DNA of 43,851 nucleotides from the NCBI GenBank assembly GCA_002279765.1, contig NCCR01000070.1, positions 1-43,851 of the forward strand, written 5' to 3'. Origin of the DNA: Verrucomicrobia bacterium 12-59-8. Its GTDB lineage: Bacteria; Verrucomicrobiota; Verrucomicrobiae; Verrucomicrobiales; Verrucomicrobiaceae. The position numbers were made by a program, and so were the translations under genes. How positions within the stretch are numbered: position 1 is the stretch's first letter; every line of letters begins with the position of its first letter. Shown here in pieces: positions 8,406 to 17,188 of the stretch. The notes beneath the pieces were generated by a model. The model saw only the letters and a list, made by a program, of their open reading frames with translations, searched no databases and was not told where the DNA came from.

Positions 8406-9317
8406 ATGAAGTTTTCACTCCTCACGCACATCGTACTGCTGGCCTGTCTGGCAGTATTCACCACTGCTCACGCTCAGCAGCCTGCCGATCAGAAAATGAG
8501 CGAGGAGGATAAAAAGCTGCTGGATGAAATGGAAAAGGTCGGCTGGGTGCGTGAGGGAGCAGGAGACCTCGGTGGTGTCGCCAAAATCGACATCCCGAAA
8601 GGCTATCGCTTCACCCACGGCAGCGGCACCAGCCGAGTTCTGGAAATGTTTGGCAATCTGCCCCAGTCCTCCGCCTCCGGCATGCTCACGACCGAGGGCT
8701 TCGGCCCATGGATCATCTTCGGCTATGATGACTCCGGCCATGTGAAGGATGATGAGAAAAACGACATCAACGCGGACGAGTTGCTCAAGATCCGCCGCGA
8801 GGGACTGGCGGAATCCAATGAAGTGCGCAAGGAACGCGGCATCCCTGAGCTTGCCATTCTTGGCTGGGCCATGCCGCCGCGATTCAACGACAGCACCAAG
8901 ACCCTTGAATGGGCCGTGAGAATCCAAAGCTTGGATGGGAAGGGCGGCGAGTCCGTCAACTATGAGACGCGACTGCTGGGCCGCACGGGGTCCATGAAGG
9001 TCCAACTTGTGTGTGAGCCGGAGGAGTTCCAGTCACTGCTGACCGAATTTCAGCGGGTCATGGGCGGCTTCTCCTATGTCGAAGGCCAGCGCTATGCCGA
9101 GTTCCGCGAGGGAGACAAGGTCGCCAAATACGGCCTCACCGCTCTCATCGCTGGCACGGGTGCCTTTGCCGCAGCCAAGATGGGATTGTTCGGCAAGCTC
9201 GGACTGTTGTTCGCCAAACTGGGCAAGGGAGCGATCCTGCTGGCTGTGGGTGCGCTGGCCGCCGTGAAAAAGCTCTTTGGCAATCTCTTCGGTACACGCC
9301 AGCCGCCGAGCGAATAG
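8406..9317 (+). CDS. DUF2167 family secreted/membrane protein
   Basis: The 303-residue product has a cleavable signal peptide (ending near THAQQ), then a domain with the DUF2167 landmarks: LGGVAKIDIPKGYRF, MLTTEGFGPWIIFGYDDSGHVKDDE, ILGWAMPPRFNDSTKTLEWA and VNYETRLLGRTGSMKVQLV. A C-terminal segment GDKVAKYGLTALIAGTGAFAAAKMG is a predicted membrane helix, followed by a Lys/Gly/Leu-rich stretch. The family's function is unknown; it is widespread in Gram-negative bacteria, usually next to small membrane genes. The next gene starts 3 bp after its stop, so they form an operon. Confidence 0.88.
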   Translation: MKFSLLTHIVLLACLAVFTTAHAQQPADQKMSEEDKKLLDEMEKVGWVREGAGDLGGVAKIDIPKGYRFTHGSGTSRVLEMFGNLPQSSASGMLTTEGFGPWIIFGYDDSGHVKDDEKNDINADELLKIRREGLAESNEVRKERGIPELAILGWAMPPRFNDSTKTLEWAVRIQSLDGKGGESVNYETRLLGRTGSMKVQLVCEPEEFQSLLTEFQRVMGGFSYVEGQRYAEFREGDKVAKYGLTALIAGTGAFAAAKMGLFGKLGLLFAKLGKGAILLAVGALAAVKKLFGNLFGTRQPPSE

Positions 9318-9320
9318 AGC

Positions 9321-10397
9321 ATGACCGACGGCCAGACGCTTCTCGCAGTCTTCGTGCTGCTTTATCTCATCGAGTGCCTGCGCCTCGTTCCCTCCACCGC
9401 GTGGATGGCTGCAGGCATGGGCAAATCGGGCTGGAGCACACTACGGCCGTGGGTGCGGCTGCAAATCGGCAGCGGCTCGCCGCTGCTGCTCTCGCCACTG
9501 CCGCCCATGCAGGCACACGCTCTGGCACTGTCATGGGTGTTTGCGCCTGATCATGATTCGCTGTGCGTACGATTGACTGACGGCATGAGCGTGAACATCG
9601 CCTGGGACGAGCTGGCTCCGCGTGCCGAGGAAACCACCCTGCATCTCGATGCCGTCACTCGTGTGCGCCTGCCCTCCAAAACGCTGGCTGTAGTGTGGCA
9701 GCAGCGGCTCACCGAATGGCGTGGCCTGACGCCCGACCAGCGCCGCAGCGCCTTTCTGAAACACGCCCGCACGACGCTCGACACGCAGTCCGCTGGCAAG
9801 GCCGCCACGGAAAAGGCGCAGAGCACCCGAGCACTGCGCCTGTGTGCCACGGTCCATTTCATGTGGTGCTTCGGCATCCTGAGCGTTTTGTATCACCGCT
9901 TTGGCGACAGCCTGGCCGTGCTCGCGGCCGCTGGCGTACTGCTGTTGCTGCAATTCATCCAGGCCTGGTTGTTTCTGCGCAGCACCCGGAAAAGCACCGA
10001 CATCATTCCCCACCGCCGCTGGCGTGCGCTCGGGATCGCTTTCCTGCCGCAACTGGCGATGCGTGCGTTTGACGTGGTGAATCTAACCACCGATGCCGAA
10101 CCGCCGCATCCGCTCGCCTGGCGTGGCCTGCTGGATGAGAAGCGCTGGCTGGAGCATGCACAGCAGTTTTGGCGGGAGACACGCTACGTTCCAGGCTGGT
10201 CTCAGAACGAATCGCTCCCGCTCGAAGCCGAAGCACTGCAAAAATTCTTCCAGCATGAGGGCATCGCAGAAGTCGATTACGATCCGCCCATAGTGGCAAA
10301 ACTACCCACATGCCCGCGCTGTGGTGCCGAATACCAGGGTGGCATCACCACCTGCCCCGACTGCGGTGGCGTGGAACTGCGACAACCGAGCGCGTAA
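9321..10397 (+). CDS. Multi-pass membrane protein with C-terminal zinc ribbon
   Basis: The 358-residue protein has an N-terminal membrane helix (TLLAVFVLLYLIECLRLV), a soluble region, two further helices around residues 175-225 (VHFMWCFGILSVLYH and LAVLAAAGVLLLLQFIQAWLFL) and a C-terminal treble-clef or rubredoxin-like zinc ribbon with two CxxC pairs (CPRCG and CPDCG, about residues 333-350). I do not recognise a named family. The tight coupling to the DUF2167 gene (3 bp gap) suggests that the two products work together at the inner membrane. Confidence 0.75.
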   Translation: MTDGQTLLAVFVLLYLIECLRLVPSTAWMAAGMGKSGWSTLRPWVRLQIGSGSPLLLSPLPPMQAHALALSWVFAPDHDSLCVRLTDGMSVNIAWDELAPRAEETTLHLDAVTRVRLPSKTLAVVWQQRLTEWRGLTPDQRRSAFLKHARTTLDTQSAGKAATEKAQSTRALRLCATVHFMWCFGILSVLYHRFGDSLAVLAAAGVLLLLQFIQAWLFLRSTRKSTDIIPHRRWRALGIAFLPQLAMRAFDVVNLTTDAEPPHPLAWRGLLDEKRWLEHAQQFWRETRYVPGWSQNESLPLEAEALQKFFQHEGIAEVDYDPPIVAKLPTCPRCGAEYQGGITTCPDCGGVELRQPSA

Positions 10398-10404
10398 GCT
10401 GACT

Positions 10405-11409
10405 TCACTGGGGAACGTAGCGCAGCATCCACTCGGCCATCTCCGCATAGATCGGAAAATCGGTGATCAACACATTGTCATGATCAGCCTCCGGGATCTC
10501 AACCCAGCGTTTTTCGATGCCGGCTGGTAACGCGGCATAGAGACGACGTCCACACTCCATGGGGATGACGTGATCTGAAGTCCCATGTGCGACAAGCACC
10601 GGGCATCTGAGTTCGGGAACCCGTGAGATGGAGTTTGCGGCGCTAATTTCCATCTGCGTCTGCCTTTGATAAAACCACCCCGTGAAGCGGCTCCAGATTG
10701 AACCAAGCCAGTCCCCCACCCAGCTCGACGTCTGGTAGCGCACCACATGGTCCAAGTTATCGAAGGTCGAAACCAGCACGGCGGCACGCCATGGGGCATC
10801 CTTGTCCACCGCTGAGCGGATGCTGACCGCGCCGCCCATGGATATCCCCATGATTCCAGCGGGTTGCGGGTTGAACCCGAACTTCGCCGCCGCTTCACGC
10901 AGCACTTGTGCAGGCAGGTGAGCCTCCCGTACACCATAGCAGGCCGTTGTTCCCGGATGATCGCCATGCGCAGGCAGGTCGGGCAGAATGCAGCGAAAGC
11001 CCACGGCACAGAAACGCTCTGCGATAAGCAGGTAGTCCTCCTTTCGACCACGGCGGCCATGCACGAGCACCAGAGTGCCAGCCACGCTCCCGGATATTGG
11101 CAAGGTGAGGCCTTTCTGAGCAAGCTGCTCACGGATCACTTGCCCGCGTTTTCCCAGCATTCCACGTGGATCTGGCTCACAAACAAGGCAGGGGGTGCCG
11201 TCTGCGCAGTTGAACGATTTCAACACGACGCCGTGTGCAGCCGGATCGGACAGAAACTCACGGTGATAATCCTGCAATGGCCTGCGCGGCGGATGAGCCA
11301 GCTGATCCGCCGCCAGCCAGCCTGCCAGCGGTGGCACCAGCAGAAACACAGCCCCAAGCATGACACGTTTTCTTTTCACGCGGCGATGATGCGCGGGATT
11401 GTGCCTCAT
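10405..11409 (-). CDS. Membrane-anchored alpha/beta hydrolase (serine hydrolase)
   Basis: The product (334 residues from Met 11409) starts with a basic stretch (HHRRVKRKR) and a single hydrophobic helix, so it is probably tethered to the inner membrane facing the periplasm. The hydrolase domain has the oxyanion motif LVHGRRG, the nucleophile elbow GISMGG (Ser190), the acid in HGTSDH (Asp279) and the base in EADHDNV (His310). This fits the prolyl-oligopeptidase/dienelactone-like branch acting on esters or peptides; the substrate is unknown. The frame extends further upstream, but those codons overlap the divergent RlpA-like gene, so the later Met is preferred. Confidence 0.88.
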   Translation of the reverse strand: MRHNPAHHRRVKRKRVMLGAVFLLVPPLAGWLAADQLAHPPRRPLQDYHREFLSDPAAHGVVLKSFNCADGTPCLVCEPDPRGMLGKRGQVIREQLAQKGLTLPISGSVAGTLVLVHGRRGRKEDYLLIAERFCAVGFRCILPDLPAHGDHPGTTACYGVREAHLPAQVLREAAAKFGFNPQPAGIMGISMGGAVSIRSAVDKDAPWRAAVLVSTFDNLDHVVRYQTSSWVGDWLGSIWSRFTGWFYQRQTQMEISAANSISRVPELRCPVLVAHGTSDHVIPMECGRRLYAALPAGIEKRWVEIPEADHDNVLITDFPIYAEMAEWMLRYVPQ

Positions 11410-11440
11410 GCCAATCCGGTTATGGTCGGGACTGCAGATC

Positions 11441-12040
11441 ATGAAATATTCCGTGCTTCTTCGATTCATTGCCATCGTACTGCCCGCTCTGCTGGCCAGT
11501 TGCGCTAAGCCCGCCTATCAGGTGCGAGGTTATGCCTCCTACATCGCGGAACAGTATGCGGGGCGTTACACCAGTTCGGGAGCCATTTATCAGCCCCTCG
11601 GCTGGACCGCCGCGCACAATAGCCTGCCCTTCGGCACCGTGGTCAAGGTGAAGAACAACTACAACGGGCGCACGGTCAATGTGACGGTGAATGACCGCTT
11701 CCCGTACTATCAGAACCGCATCATCAATCTCTCCCGCGCTGCAGCTCAGGAACTTCAGATTCCCTATCACCAGCTAGGCGATGTCACGGTGACAGCCAAG
11801 ACCGTAGCTGGCAGCACTGCTCCGGCCGCCAATTACAACACCCCAAGTCCGAACGTTTACAGCGCCCCACCACCGGCAAATTACCCGGCTCCGGCCAGCT
11901 ACAAAGCACCATCACCGGCAAATTACGCACCCGCGCCGAAAACTCCGAGTTACTACAAGCCCAGTGCGGTTCCACCCGCAGGATACGGCACCAGCGCACC
12001 GCCTGCGGGCATACCGCCACCGCCGCCCGGTTATCGTTAA
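11441..12040 (+). CDS. rlpA: RlpA-like lipoprotein with double-psi beta-barrel domain
   Basis: RlpA proteins are outer-membrane lipoproteins that act on cell-wall glycans stripped of peptides, often at the septum. This 199-residue protein has a lipobox (LASC, Cys21), a double-psi beta barrel (about 30-117: GYASYIAEQYAGRYTSSG, LTAAHNSLPFG-like with His58, VNDRFPY with Asp84, NRIINLSRAAAQEL) and a proline/tyrosine-rich tail made of repeated ANY-PAP-like units instead of a SPOR domain. The His and Asp correspond to residues important for lytic transglycosylase activity in studied RlpA proteins. Met 11441 is preferred because it directly precedes the signal sequence. The gene converges with the RND pump gene and overlaps it by 4 bp. 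Confidence 0.88.
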   Translation: MKYSVLLRFIAIVLPALLASCAKPAYQVRGYASYIAEQYAGRYTSSGAIYQPLGWTAAHNSLPFGTVVKVKNNYNGRTVNVTVNDRFPYYQNRIINLSRAAAQELQIPYHQLGDVTVTAKTVAGSTAPAANYNTPSPNVYSAPPPANYPAPASYKAPSPANYAPAPKTPSYYKPSAVPPAGYGTSAPPAGIPPPPPGYR

Positions 12041-12044
12041 CCGG
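12027..12044. terminator. Hairpin over the convergent stops of rlpA and the RND gene
   Basis: CCGGTTA and TAACCGG form a perfect 7-bp stem with a 4-nt loop, centred on the two overlapping stop codons. It lacks a strong U tract on either side, so it may be a weak bidirectional terminator or simply a mRNA 3' stabilising stem. Confidence 0.4.
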
Positions 12045-15000
12045 CTTTCGGGTCCTTCACGTTCGAGCTACGCTCGATCCAGTCATAGAGCATCGGCAGC
12101 AGCAGGAGCGTGAGCAATGTGGAACTGATGATGCCGCCAATGACGACAGTGGCAAGCGGACGCTGAACTTCCGCTCCCGCGCCATGGGCGAGGGCCATAG
12201 GAACGAATCCGAGCGCAGCCACGAGGGCGGTCATCATGACTGGTCGCAACCGAGTGGCGACGCCGTTAAGCACGGCATCACGCACGCTCATGCCCTCCTC
12301 ACGCAGTTCGTTGAAGTAGTTGACCAGCACGAGTCCATTGAGCACAGCCACACCGCTGAGTGCGATGAAACCGACTGCTGCGGTGATGCTGAAGGGCATG
12401 CCACGCAGCTCAAGGGCAATGATACCGCCAGTCAACGCGAGCGGGATGCCCGTGGCGACGAGCAAAGTCTGACGGATGCTGCCGAAGGCGAAGAAGATGA
12501 GCATCAAGATCAACGCGAGGGCGGTGGGAACGACGATGAGGAGACGGGCGCGTGCCTCCTGGAGATTTTTAAAAGTGCCGCCGAACTCGAAGCTGTAGCC
12601 TTCGGGCAGCTTCACCTCCTGCTTGATGCGCTTGCTGGCCTCGTTGACGAAGCTTTCCATGTCGCGACCCGTGACGCTGATGAGCAAGGCAGCGCGACGC
12701 TGGGTGCGATTGTGGCGGATGGGTTCGACGGTTGTTTCGGTGCGAATGTCCACCGCATCGCCAAGGGTGAGCATGCCGAAGTCGCCGACACGCAGCGGCA
12801 GGCCTTTGATCATGTCCTCCTTGGAACGTTCCGCCTCAGGCAGACGAACGACGATGTCGCGCTTGCGGATGCCCTCCACGACCTGACCGACGACTTCACC
12901 GCCGAGGCCGGCGGAGACGGCGCGGTTCACCTCGGCGAGGGGGATGTCGTATTTGGTGAGAATGTCACGTTTCACCTGGAGAATGACGGTGCTGGGGCGA
13001 CCATCGGTTTCGAGTTCGGCCTCGCCGCCTGGCGTGGTTTCGAGGATGCCCTTGATCTGCGTGGCGAGCCGGTCGAGCACATCGAAGTCGATGCCATAAA
13101 TACGCAGGGTGAGTTCCGCCTTGGAGCCTTCCATCATCTCGTTGAAGCGGGTTTCGATGGGCTGGCCGAACTTGAAGTTCTGATCGGGATAGACTTTGTT
13201 CACCTCGACATCGATGGCTTGCCTGAGGTCTTCTTTGGTTTGGGGAAGGCCCGGGCCCTTCGGCCATTCCGCGACCGGCTTGTAAAACACGTACATGTCC
13301 GTCTCGTTGGGCGGCATGGGATCAGTGGCGACTTCGCTGGTGCCGATACGGGAGTAGAAGCGGGTGATCTGGGGGAATTTTTCGCGCAGGAATTTTCCGA
13401 TGGCGAGATCCTGGCTGAGAGATTCATTGAGGTTCATGCCGACCTCGCGGTAGGCCATCAAGGAGATGGCGCCTTCATCGAGCTTGGGCACAAATTCCGC
13501 GCCAAGGGTGCTGAACCGCCAGCCGCAGAAGGCAAAGAAACCCACGGCGGCAAGCACCACCAGCCAGCGCAGTCTGATGGCGGCACGCAGCATGGGCTGA
13601 AAGACGCGATTGAGACCCGCGATGATCCAGTTTTCCTTCTCGGCGATGTTGCCGCCCAGGAAAAACGAGCACATCGCGGGCATGAGTGTGAGCGCGAGCA
13701 GCAGGGCCCCGGCGAGCGCGAAGATGACGGTCACGGCCATGGGGCGGAACATTTTCCCCTCGACGCCGGTGAGCGTAAGAATGGGCAGATAAACAATGGT
13801 GATGATGAGCACCCCAAAGAACATCGGGCTGGCCATCTGCTTGCTTGCAGCGAGCACTTCACGTGAGCGCTCCTCGCTGGTCAGCACACGACCAAGGTGG
13901 TGTTGTTTGATGCCGAGCCTGCGGATGATGTTTTCGACCATGACGACGGCACCATCAATGATGAGGCCAAAATCGACGGCGCCGAGGCTCATCAAATTGC
14001 CTGACCAGCCGCCCTGGACCATGCCGCAAATGGCAAAGAGGAAGGAGAGTGGAATGGCGAGGGCGACGATGAGGGCGGCGCGCCAGTTGCCGAGGAGGAC
14101 GAGGAGGAGGACGATCACGAGAACGGCACCTTCGACGAGATTTTTTTCCACGGTGCCGACGGTGGCCTCGACGAGATCGGAACGCTCATAGACGATGGTC
14201 AGATCCATGCCGGGGGGAAGCTTGTCGCGCAATTCTTCGAGGCGAGGCGCGACGCGGTGGCAGACGATACGGGCATTTTGCCCCATAAGCATCATGACAG
14301 TGCCGAGGACGACTTCTTCGCCGTCCATGGTGGCGGCACCGCCGCGAAAGCCGGAGCCCCATTGGACATGGGCGACGTCCTGCACGCGCAAGGGTGCGAC
14401 GGCAGCGCCGAACTTGATGGGAAGCTTGGCGATCTCCTCCGCCGTGCTGACGCGGCCGACACTGCGGACGGTGAGCTGTGCGCCGTCGCGGCTGATGACG
14501 CCACCGCCTGAGTTTTCGACGTTGCCACGGATGATGTCTGCCAGTTCGCCGAAGGTCATGTTGGCGGCCTTCAATTTATCGAGCATGGGTTCGACGGTGA
14601 CCTGACGCTGGTGGCCACCGTTGCTGTTGATCTCGGCGACGCCCTGCACGACGCGGAGGTGGGGTTTCACGACGTATTCGTGCGTTTCCCAGAGGCGCAT
14701 GAGGCCTTCGCGTTCATCGGCGGGCTTCTCTTTGGCCCCTTTTTTCCAGTGGAGAGTGTAGTAGAAGATTTCACCTAGCCCAGTGCTGATAGGGGCGAGG
14801 CTGAGTGAGCTGCCTGGTGGCAGATCGCGCATCACTGCGGTGAGACGCTCGGTAACGAGCTGTCGTGCACGGAAAATGTCCGAACCGTCTTCAAATTGGA
14901 TCGTGACCTGGCTGAGGCCAAACTTCGTGAGCGAACGCGAATCGAGCACCCCAGGCATCCCGGAGAGCGCCATTTCGATGGGGCGAGTGACGGCGCGTTC

Positions 15001-15183
15001 AGACTCCTCAGGTGCCAGAGCTGGTACAGCCACGTTTACCTGCACCTGTGGGCCGGTGAGATCCGGCACCGCATCGATGGGCAGGACCATGAGTGATAGC
15101 AGGCCGGCAGCGAGCAGGCCGAAGGCCCCCAGCAGCACGAGGGCACGCTGACGAACAGAGAATTCGAGAATGAAATTGAGCAT
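12037..15183 (-). CDS. czcA: CzcA-type heavy-metal efflux RND transporter (inner-membrane pump)
   Basis: This 1048-residue protein is a full-length HME-RND pump: a proton-driven trimer that exports divalent or monovalent metal ions across the envelope with an adaptor and a TolC-type channel. It has the N-terminal helix, a porter region (DLTGPQVQV, FEDGSDIFRARQLV), the TM4 motif DFGLIIDGAVVMVEN with Asp404, Asp410 and Glu417 at the proton-relay positions typical of the Co/Zn/Cd (CzcA) class, the repeated porter half and a complete TM12 (VVIGGIISSTLLTLLLLP). Metal choice is inferred only from this motif. The gene follows an outer-membrane factor gene by 35 bp; no periplasmic adaptor is in this operon. 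Confidence 0.95.
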   Translation of the reverse strand: MLNFILEFSVRQRALVLLGAFGLLAAGLLSLMVLPIDAVPDLTGPQVQVNVAVPALAPEESERAVTRPIEMALSGMPGVLDSRSLTKFGLSQVTIQFEDGSDIFRARQLVTERLTAVMRDLPPGSSLSLAPISTGLGEIFYYTLHWKKGAKEKPADEREGLMRLWETHEYVVKPHLRVVQGVAEINSNGGHQRQVTVEPMLDKLKAANMTFGELADIIRGNVENSGGGVISRDGAQLTVRSVGRVSTAEEIAKLPIKFGAAVAPLRVQDVAHVQWGSGFRGGAATMDGEEVVLGTVMMLMGQNARIVCHRVAPRLEELRDKLPPGMDLTIVYERSDLVEATVGTVEKNLVEGAVLVIVLLLVLLGNWRAALIVALAIPLSFLFAICGMVQGGWSGNLMSLGAVDFGLIIDGAVVMVENIIRRLGIKQHHLGRVLTSEERSREVLAASKQMASPMFFGVLIITIVYLPILTLTGVEGKMFRPMAVTVIFALAGALLLALTLMPAMCSFFLGGNIAEKENWIIAGLNRVFQPMLRAAIRLRWLVVLAAVGFFAFCGWRFSTLGAEFVPKLDEGAISLMAYREVGMNLNESLSQDLAIGKFLREKFPQITRFYSRIGTSEVATDPMPPNETDMYVFYKPVAEWPKGPGLPQTKEDLRQAIDVEVNKVYPDQNFKFGQPIETRFNEMMEGSKAELTLRIYGIDFDVLDRLATQIKGILETTPGGEAELETDGRPSTVILQVKRDILTKYDIPLAEVNRAVSAGLGGEVVGQVVEGIRKRDIVVRLPEAERSKEDMIKGLPLRVGDFGMLTLGDAVDIRTETTVEPIRHNRTQRRAALLISVTGRDMESFVNEASKRIKQEVKLPEGYSFEFGGTFKNLQEARARLLIVVPTALALILMLIFFAFGSIRQTLLVATGIPLALTGGIIALELRGMPFSITAAVGFIALSGVAVLNGLVLVNYFNELREEGMSVRDAVLNGVATRLRPVMMTALVAALGFVPMALAHGAGAEVQRPLATVVIGGIISSTLLTLLLLPMLYDWIERSSNVKDPKAG

Positions 15184-15218
15184 GGTCGCAAAAGATAAGG
15201 TTCAAAATGCGACGAGGC

Positions 15219-16469
15219 CTACTGCGCCAGAGAGCTGCCCGTGAGCTGCTCAAGCTGCAGACGTGCGTCCACAGCCCCCAACTGTGAGGTGAGCACCGCC
15301 TTGACGGAGGCGATGTACTGGCGTTGCAGCTCCGTGTACGTTGCCAGGGGCAAAGCTCCCAGACGATAGTGCTCATCGGCCTCTGCAGCCGCCTTGCGAA
15401 AGCTATCCAAAGTATTGGTCGGCCATTTGGCAAGCTCCTCGGTGTGGATGCGGTAATGAGCGGCCTGAGCGGCTACGTCGCGCTCTAGCTGGCGCATCTG
15501 TGCGGTGAGCATGACCTCTGCCTGAATCTCCCTGGCCTTCGCGGTGTCGATGGCCCCCTTGTTGCGGTTCCACAATGGCAGCGGAATGGAAACACCGATG
15601 CCGACCTGGGTTTCCCGTGTCAAGGTCGTCTGGTTCTGCATGTAAGGCTGCAGAGTGATGGATGGCCAGCGCTCGTTTTTGGCCAGATCCACATGGTAGC
15701 CCTGCTGCTCCACATCAATGAAGCGGGCGCGCAACGCGAAGTTATTGCGGCGTGCCTCGGCGAGCAGAAACTCGAGAGGCGGCGGTGGATTGAGCACGAG
15801 ATCTTCCATGCGCAGTTCCAGCGGATGCTCGGCCCTCTCACCGAGAAGTTGGTTCAACTCAAAACGTGCGGCGGCAAGTTCGTTGCGCGCGAGTGTGGCT
15901 TCTGCACCAAGAGTGAGCGCATTGGCCTGGACGATGCGAGCTTCCAAACGCGGTGCAGCGCCGGCGGGATCACGCTGCAGGAGCACTGAAGCGAGGGACT
16001 GGAAGCGTTTTGCCACTTCATCGGCGGCTCGTGTCTGTTCCTGGGCAGCCAGCAGCTTCCAGGAAATGGTGCGCACCCGCCCGGCAAGCGCCGAACGAAA
16101 CTGGTCGAATCCGAGCCGGGCCAGCTCAATGTCCTTTTGTGCAATGGCCTTGCGCAGGGAGAGGCGTCCGGGCCACTCGAAGGTTTGCGTGAGCTGCACC
16201 GCCCAAGTGGGACCATCGCTAACTTGGTTTGTGGCGAGATCGCGGAGATGCCAGTTGCCGACGCCGACCATCATGTCAGGGTTTTTGATCTCACCCGCCT
16301 TGGTTTTGCCGCCTTGGGCGACATCGATTTGAGCCTCGTAATAACGCAGCTCAGGATGTGTGGCGAGGGCCTTGAGCACGAGGGAGTTGACTGAGACGGG
16401 CTCCGTTCCGCCGATGGCGGGCAACTGGAGGCAAACAAACAAATAGAGAAAGAGAGAAGAAGGTTTCAT
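15219..16469 (-). CDS. TolC-family outer-membrane factor (CzcC-like)
   Basis: The protein (416 residues from Met 16469) has a signal peptide and two outer-membrane efflux (OEP) halves: long amphipathic helices rich in Ala, Glu, Gln and Arg (LRYYEAQIDVAQGG, LAGRVRTISWKLLAAQEQT, ATLARNELAAARFELNQLLGE) broken by the strand-forming segments around VGVGNWHLRDL and VGIGVSIPLPLWNRNKG. The latter is the characteristic CzcC/CusC 'PLPLWNRN' segment. It should form the trimeric exit duct for the RND pump encoded next. Met 16469 directly precedes the signal sequence. Confidence 0.92.
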   Translation of the reverse strand: MKPSSLFLYLFVCLQLPAIGGTEPVSVNSLVLKALATHPELRYYEAQIDVAQGGKTKAGEIKNPDMMVGVGNWHLRDLATNQVSDGPTWAVQLTQTFEWPGRLSLRKAIAQKDIELARLGFDQFRSALAGRVRTISWKLLAAQEQTRAADEVAKRFQSLASVLLQRDPAGAAPRLEARIVQANALTLGAEATLARNELAAARFELNQLLGERAEHPLELRMEDLVLNPPPPLEFLLAEARRNNFALRARFIDVEQQGYHVDLAKNERWPSITLQPYMQNQTTLTRETQVGIGVSIPLPLWNRNKGAIDTAKAREIQAEVMLTAQMRQLERDVAAQAAHYRIHTEELAKWPTNTLDSFRKAAAEADEHYRLGALPLATYTELQRQYIASVKAVLTSQLGAVDARLQLEQLTGSSLAQ

Positions 16470-16577
16470 GCGCGTAAAAAAAGAGATTGAGGAATGAGTC
16501 ATGGGCAAAGCGGAATTATCCGCGGCATTTGCCTGCTGTGTCCGCGACTGCGGACCTGGATATTCAAACCATTGCTC

Positions 16578-17081
16578 TCAACACCGCATGACGGTCCTGC
16601 CTGACTTCAGGGCAAGAGCGTGACACCACGAACTCCTCTGCACACGCCCGACTACACCGGCAGCAAAAGACGGTTTTGTGAGGTTGCAGTCCAAGACCAG
16701 CAAAGGTGCCGCCATTTTAGCGATGCCTTGCATGGCCGACAGCAACCGCGGGGTGAGTGATGCATCATCAACGGGTTTGAATGCCAGCACATGATCCGAA
16801 ACAGCGGATGCAGGCGCTACCGCAAAAGCGACCAGCACCCTGCAAAGGGCGTCGTGCTCGTGGCGAGTGAGCTCGGCCGTGGATTTGCCGGCATGAGAGA
16901 GAACCACGCTCATGTCCCCCTCATTGGAAACACTCACTTTGACCGCATGACCACCATCGATCAATGCCGCCGCCATGCAAATGGCTGGCGCGATCCCATG
17001 AGAAGAAAGCAGCCAGCCAAGCAGCAGCAGCAAATGCACCAGCCTGCTTGAAGGCGTGGAGCGATGGCGAAGTGCGTACAT
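16578..17081 (-). CDS. Small secreted protein of unknown function preceding an efflux operon
   Basis: The 167-residue product starts with a basic n-region and a long hydrophobic stretch (VHLLLLLGWLLSSHGIAPAICMAA), a signal peptide or membrane anchor. The remainder is not recognised; it contains HEHD in a helical part, two hydrophobic beta-prone segments and four cysteines in the mature part. It lies 108 bp upstream of the outer-membrane-factor/RND pair, a position similar to that of other small proteins near metal efflux operons, which suggests but does not show a periplasmic metal-binding role. The 5' flank carries ATGTTAGTC (complement of 17101-17109), the same 9-mer found at the mntR operator. 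Confidence 0.6.
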   Translation of the reverse strand: MYALRHRSTPSSRLVHLLLLLGWLLSSHGIAPAICMAAALIDGGHAVKVSVSNEGDMSVVLSHAGKSTAELTRHEHDALCRVLVAFAVAPASAVSDHVLAFKPVDDASLTPRLLSAMQGIAKMAAPLLVLDCNLTKPSFAAGVVGRVQRSSWCHALALKSGRTVMRC

Positions 17082-17188
17082 GTCAGGTCGTGATTGTACA
17101 GACTAACATACCCGGAGAGAACATTCTAGCATGAAAAATGGGCCTGAATCAGCCGTCTGCTGACTCGGGCTTGTCCGGAGCTTCCGGA

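Noticed and set aside
12184..13866. 560-codon plus-strand frame opposite the RND pump gene
   Set aside because: It is the antisense of a clearly conserved CzcA gene and is rich in Glu/His/Gly without any family pattern.
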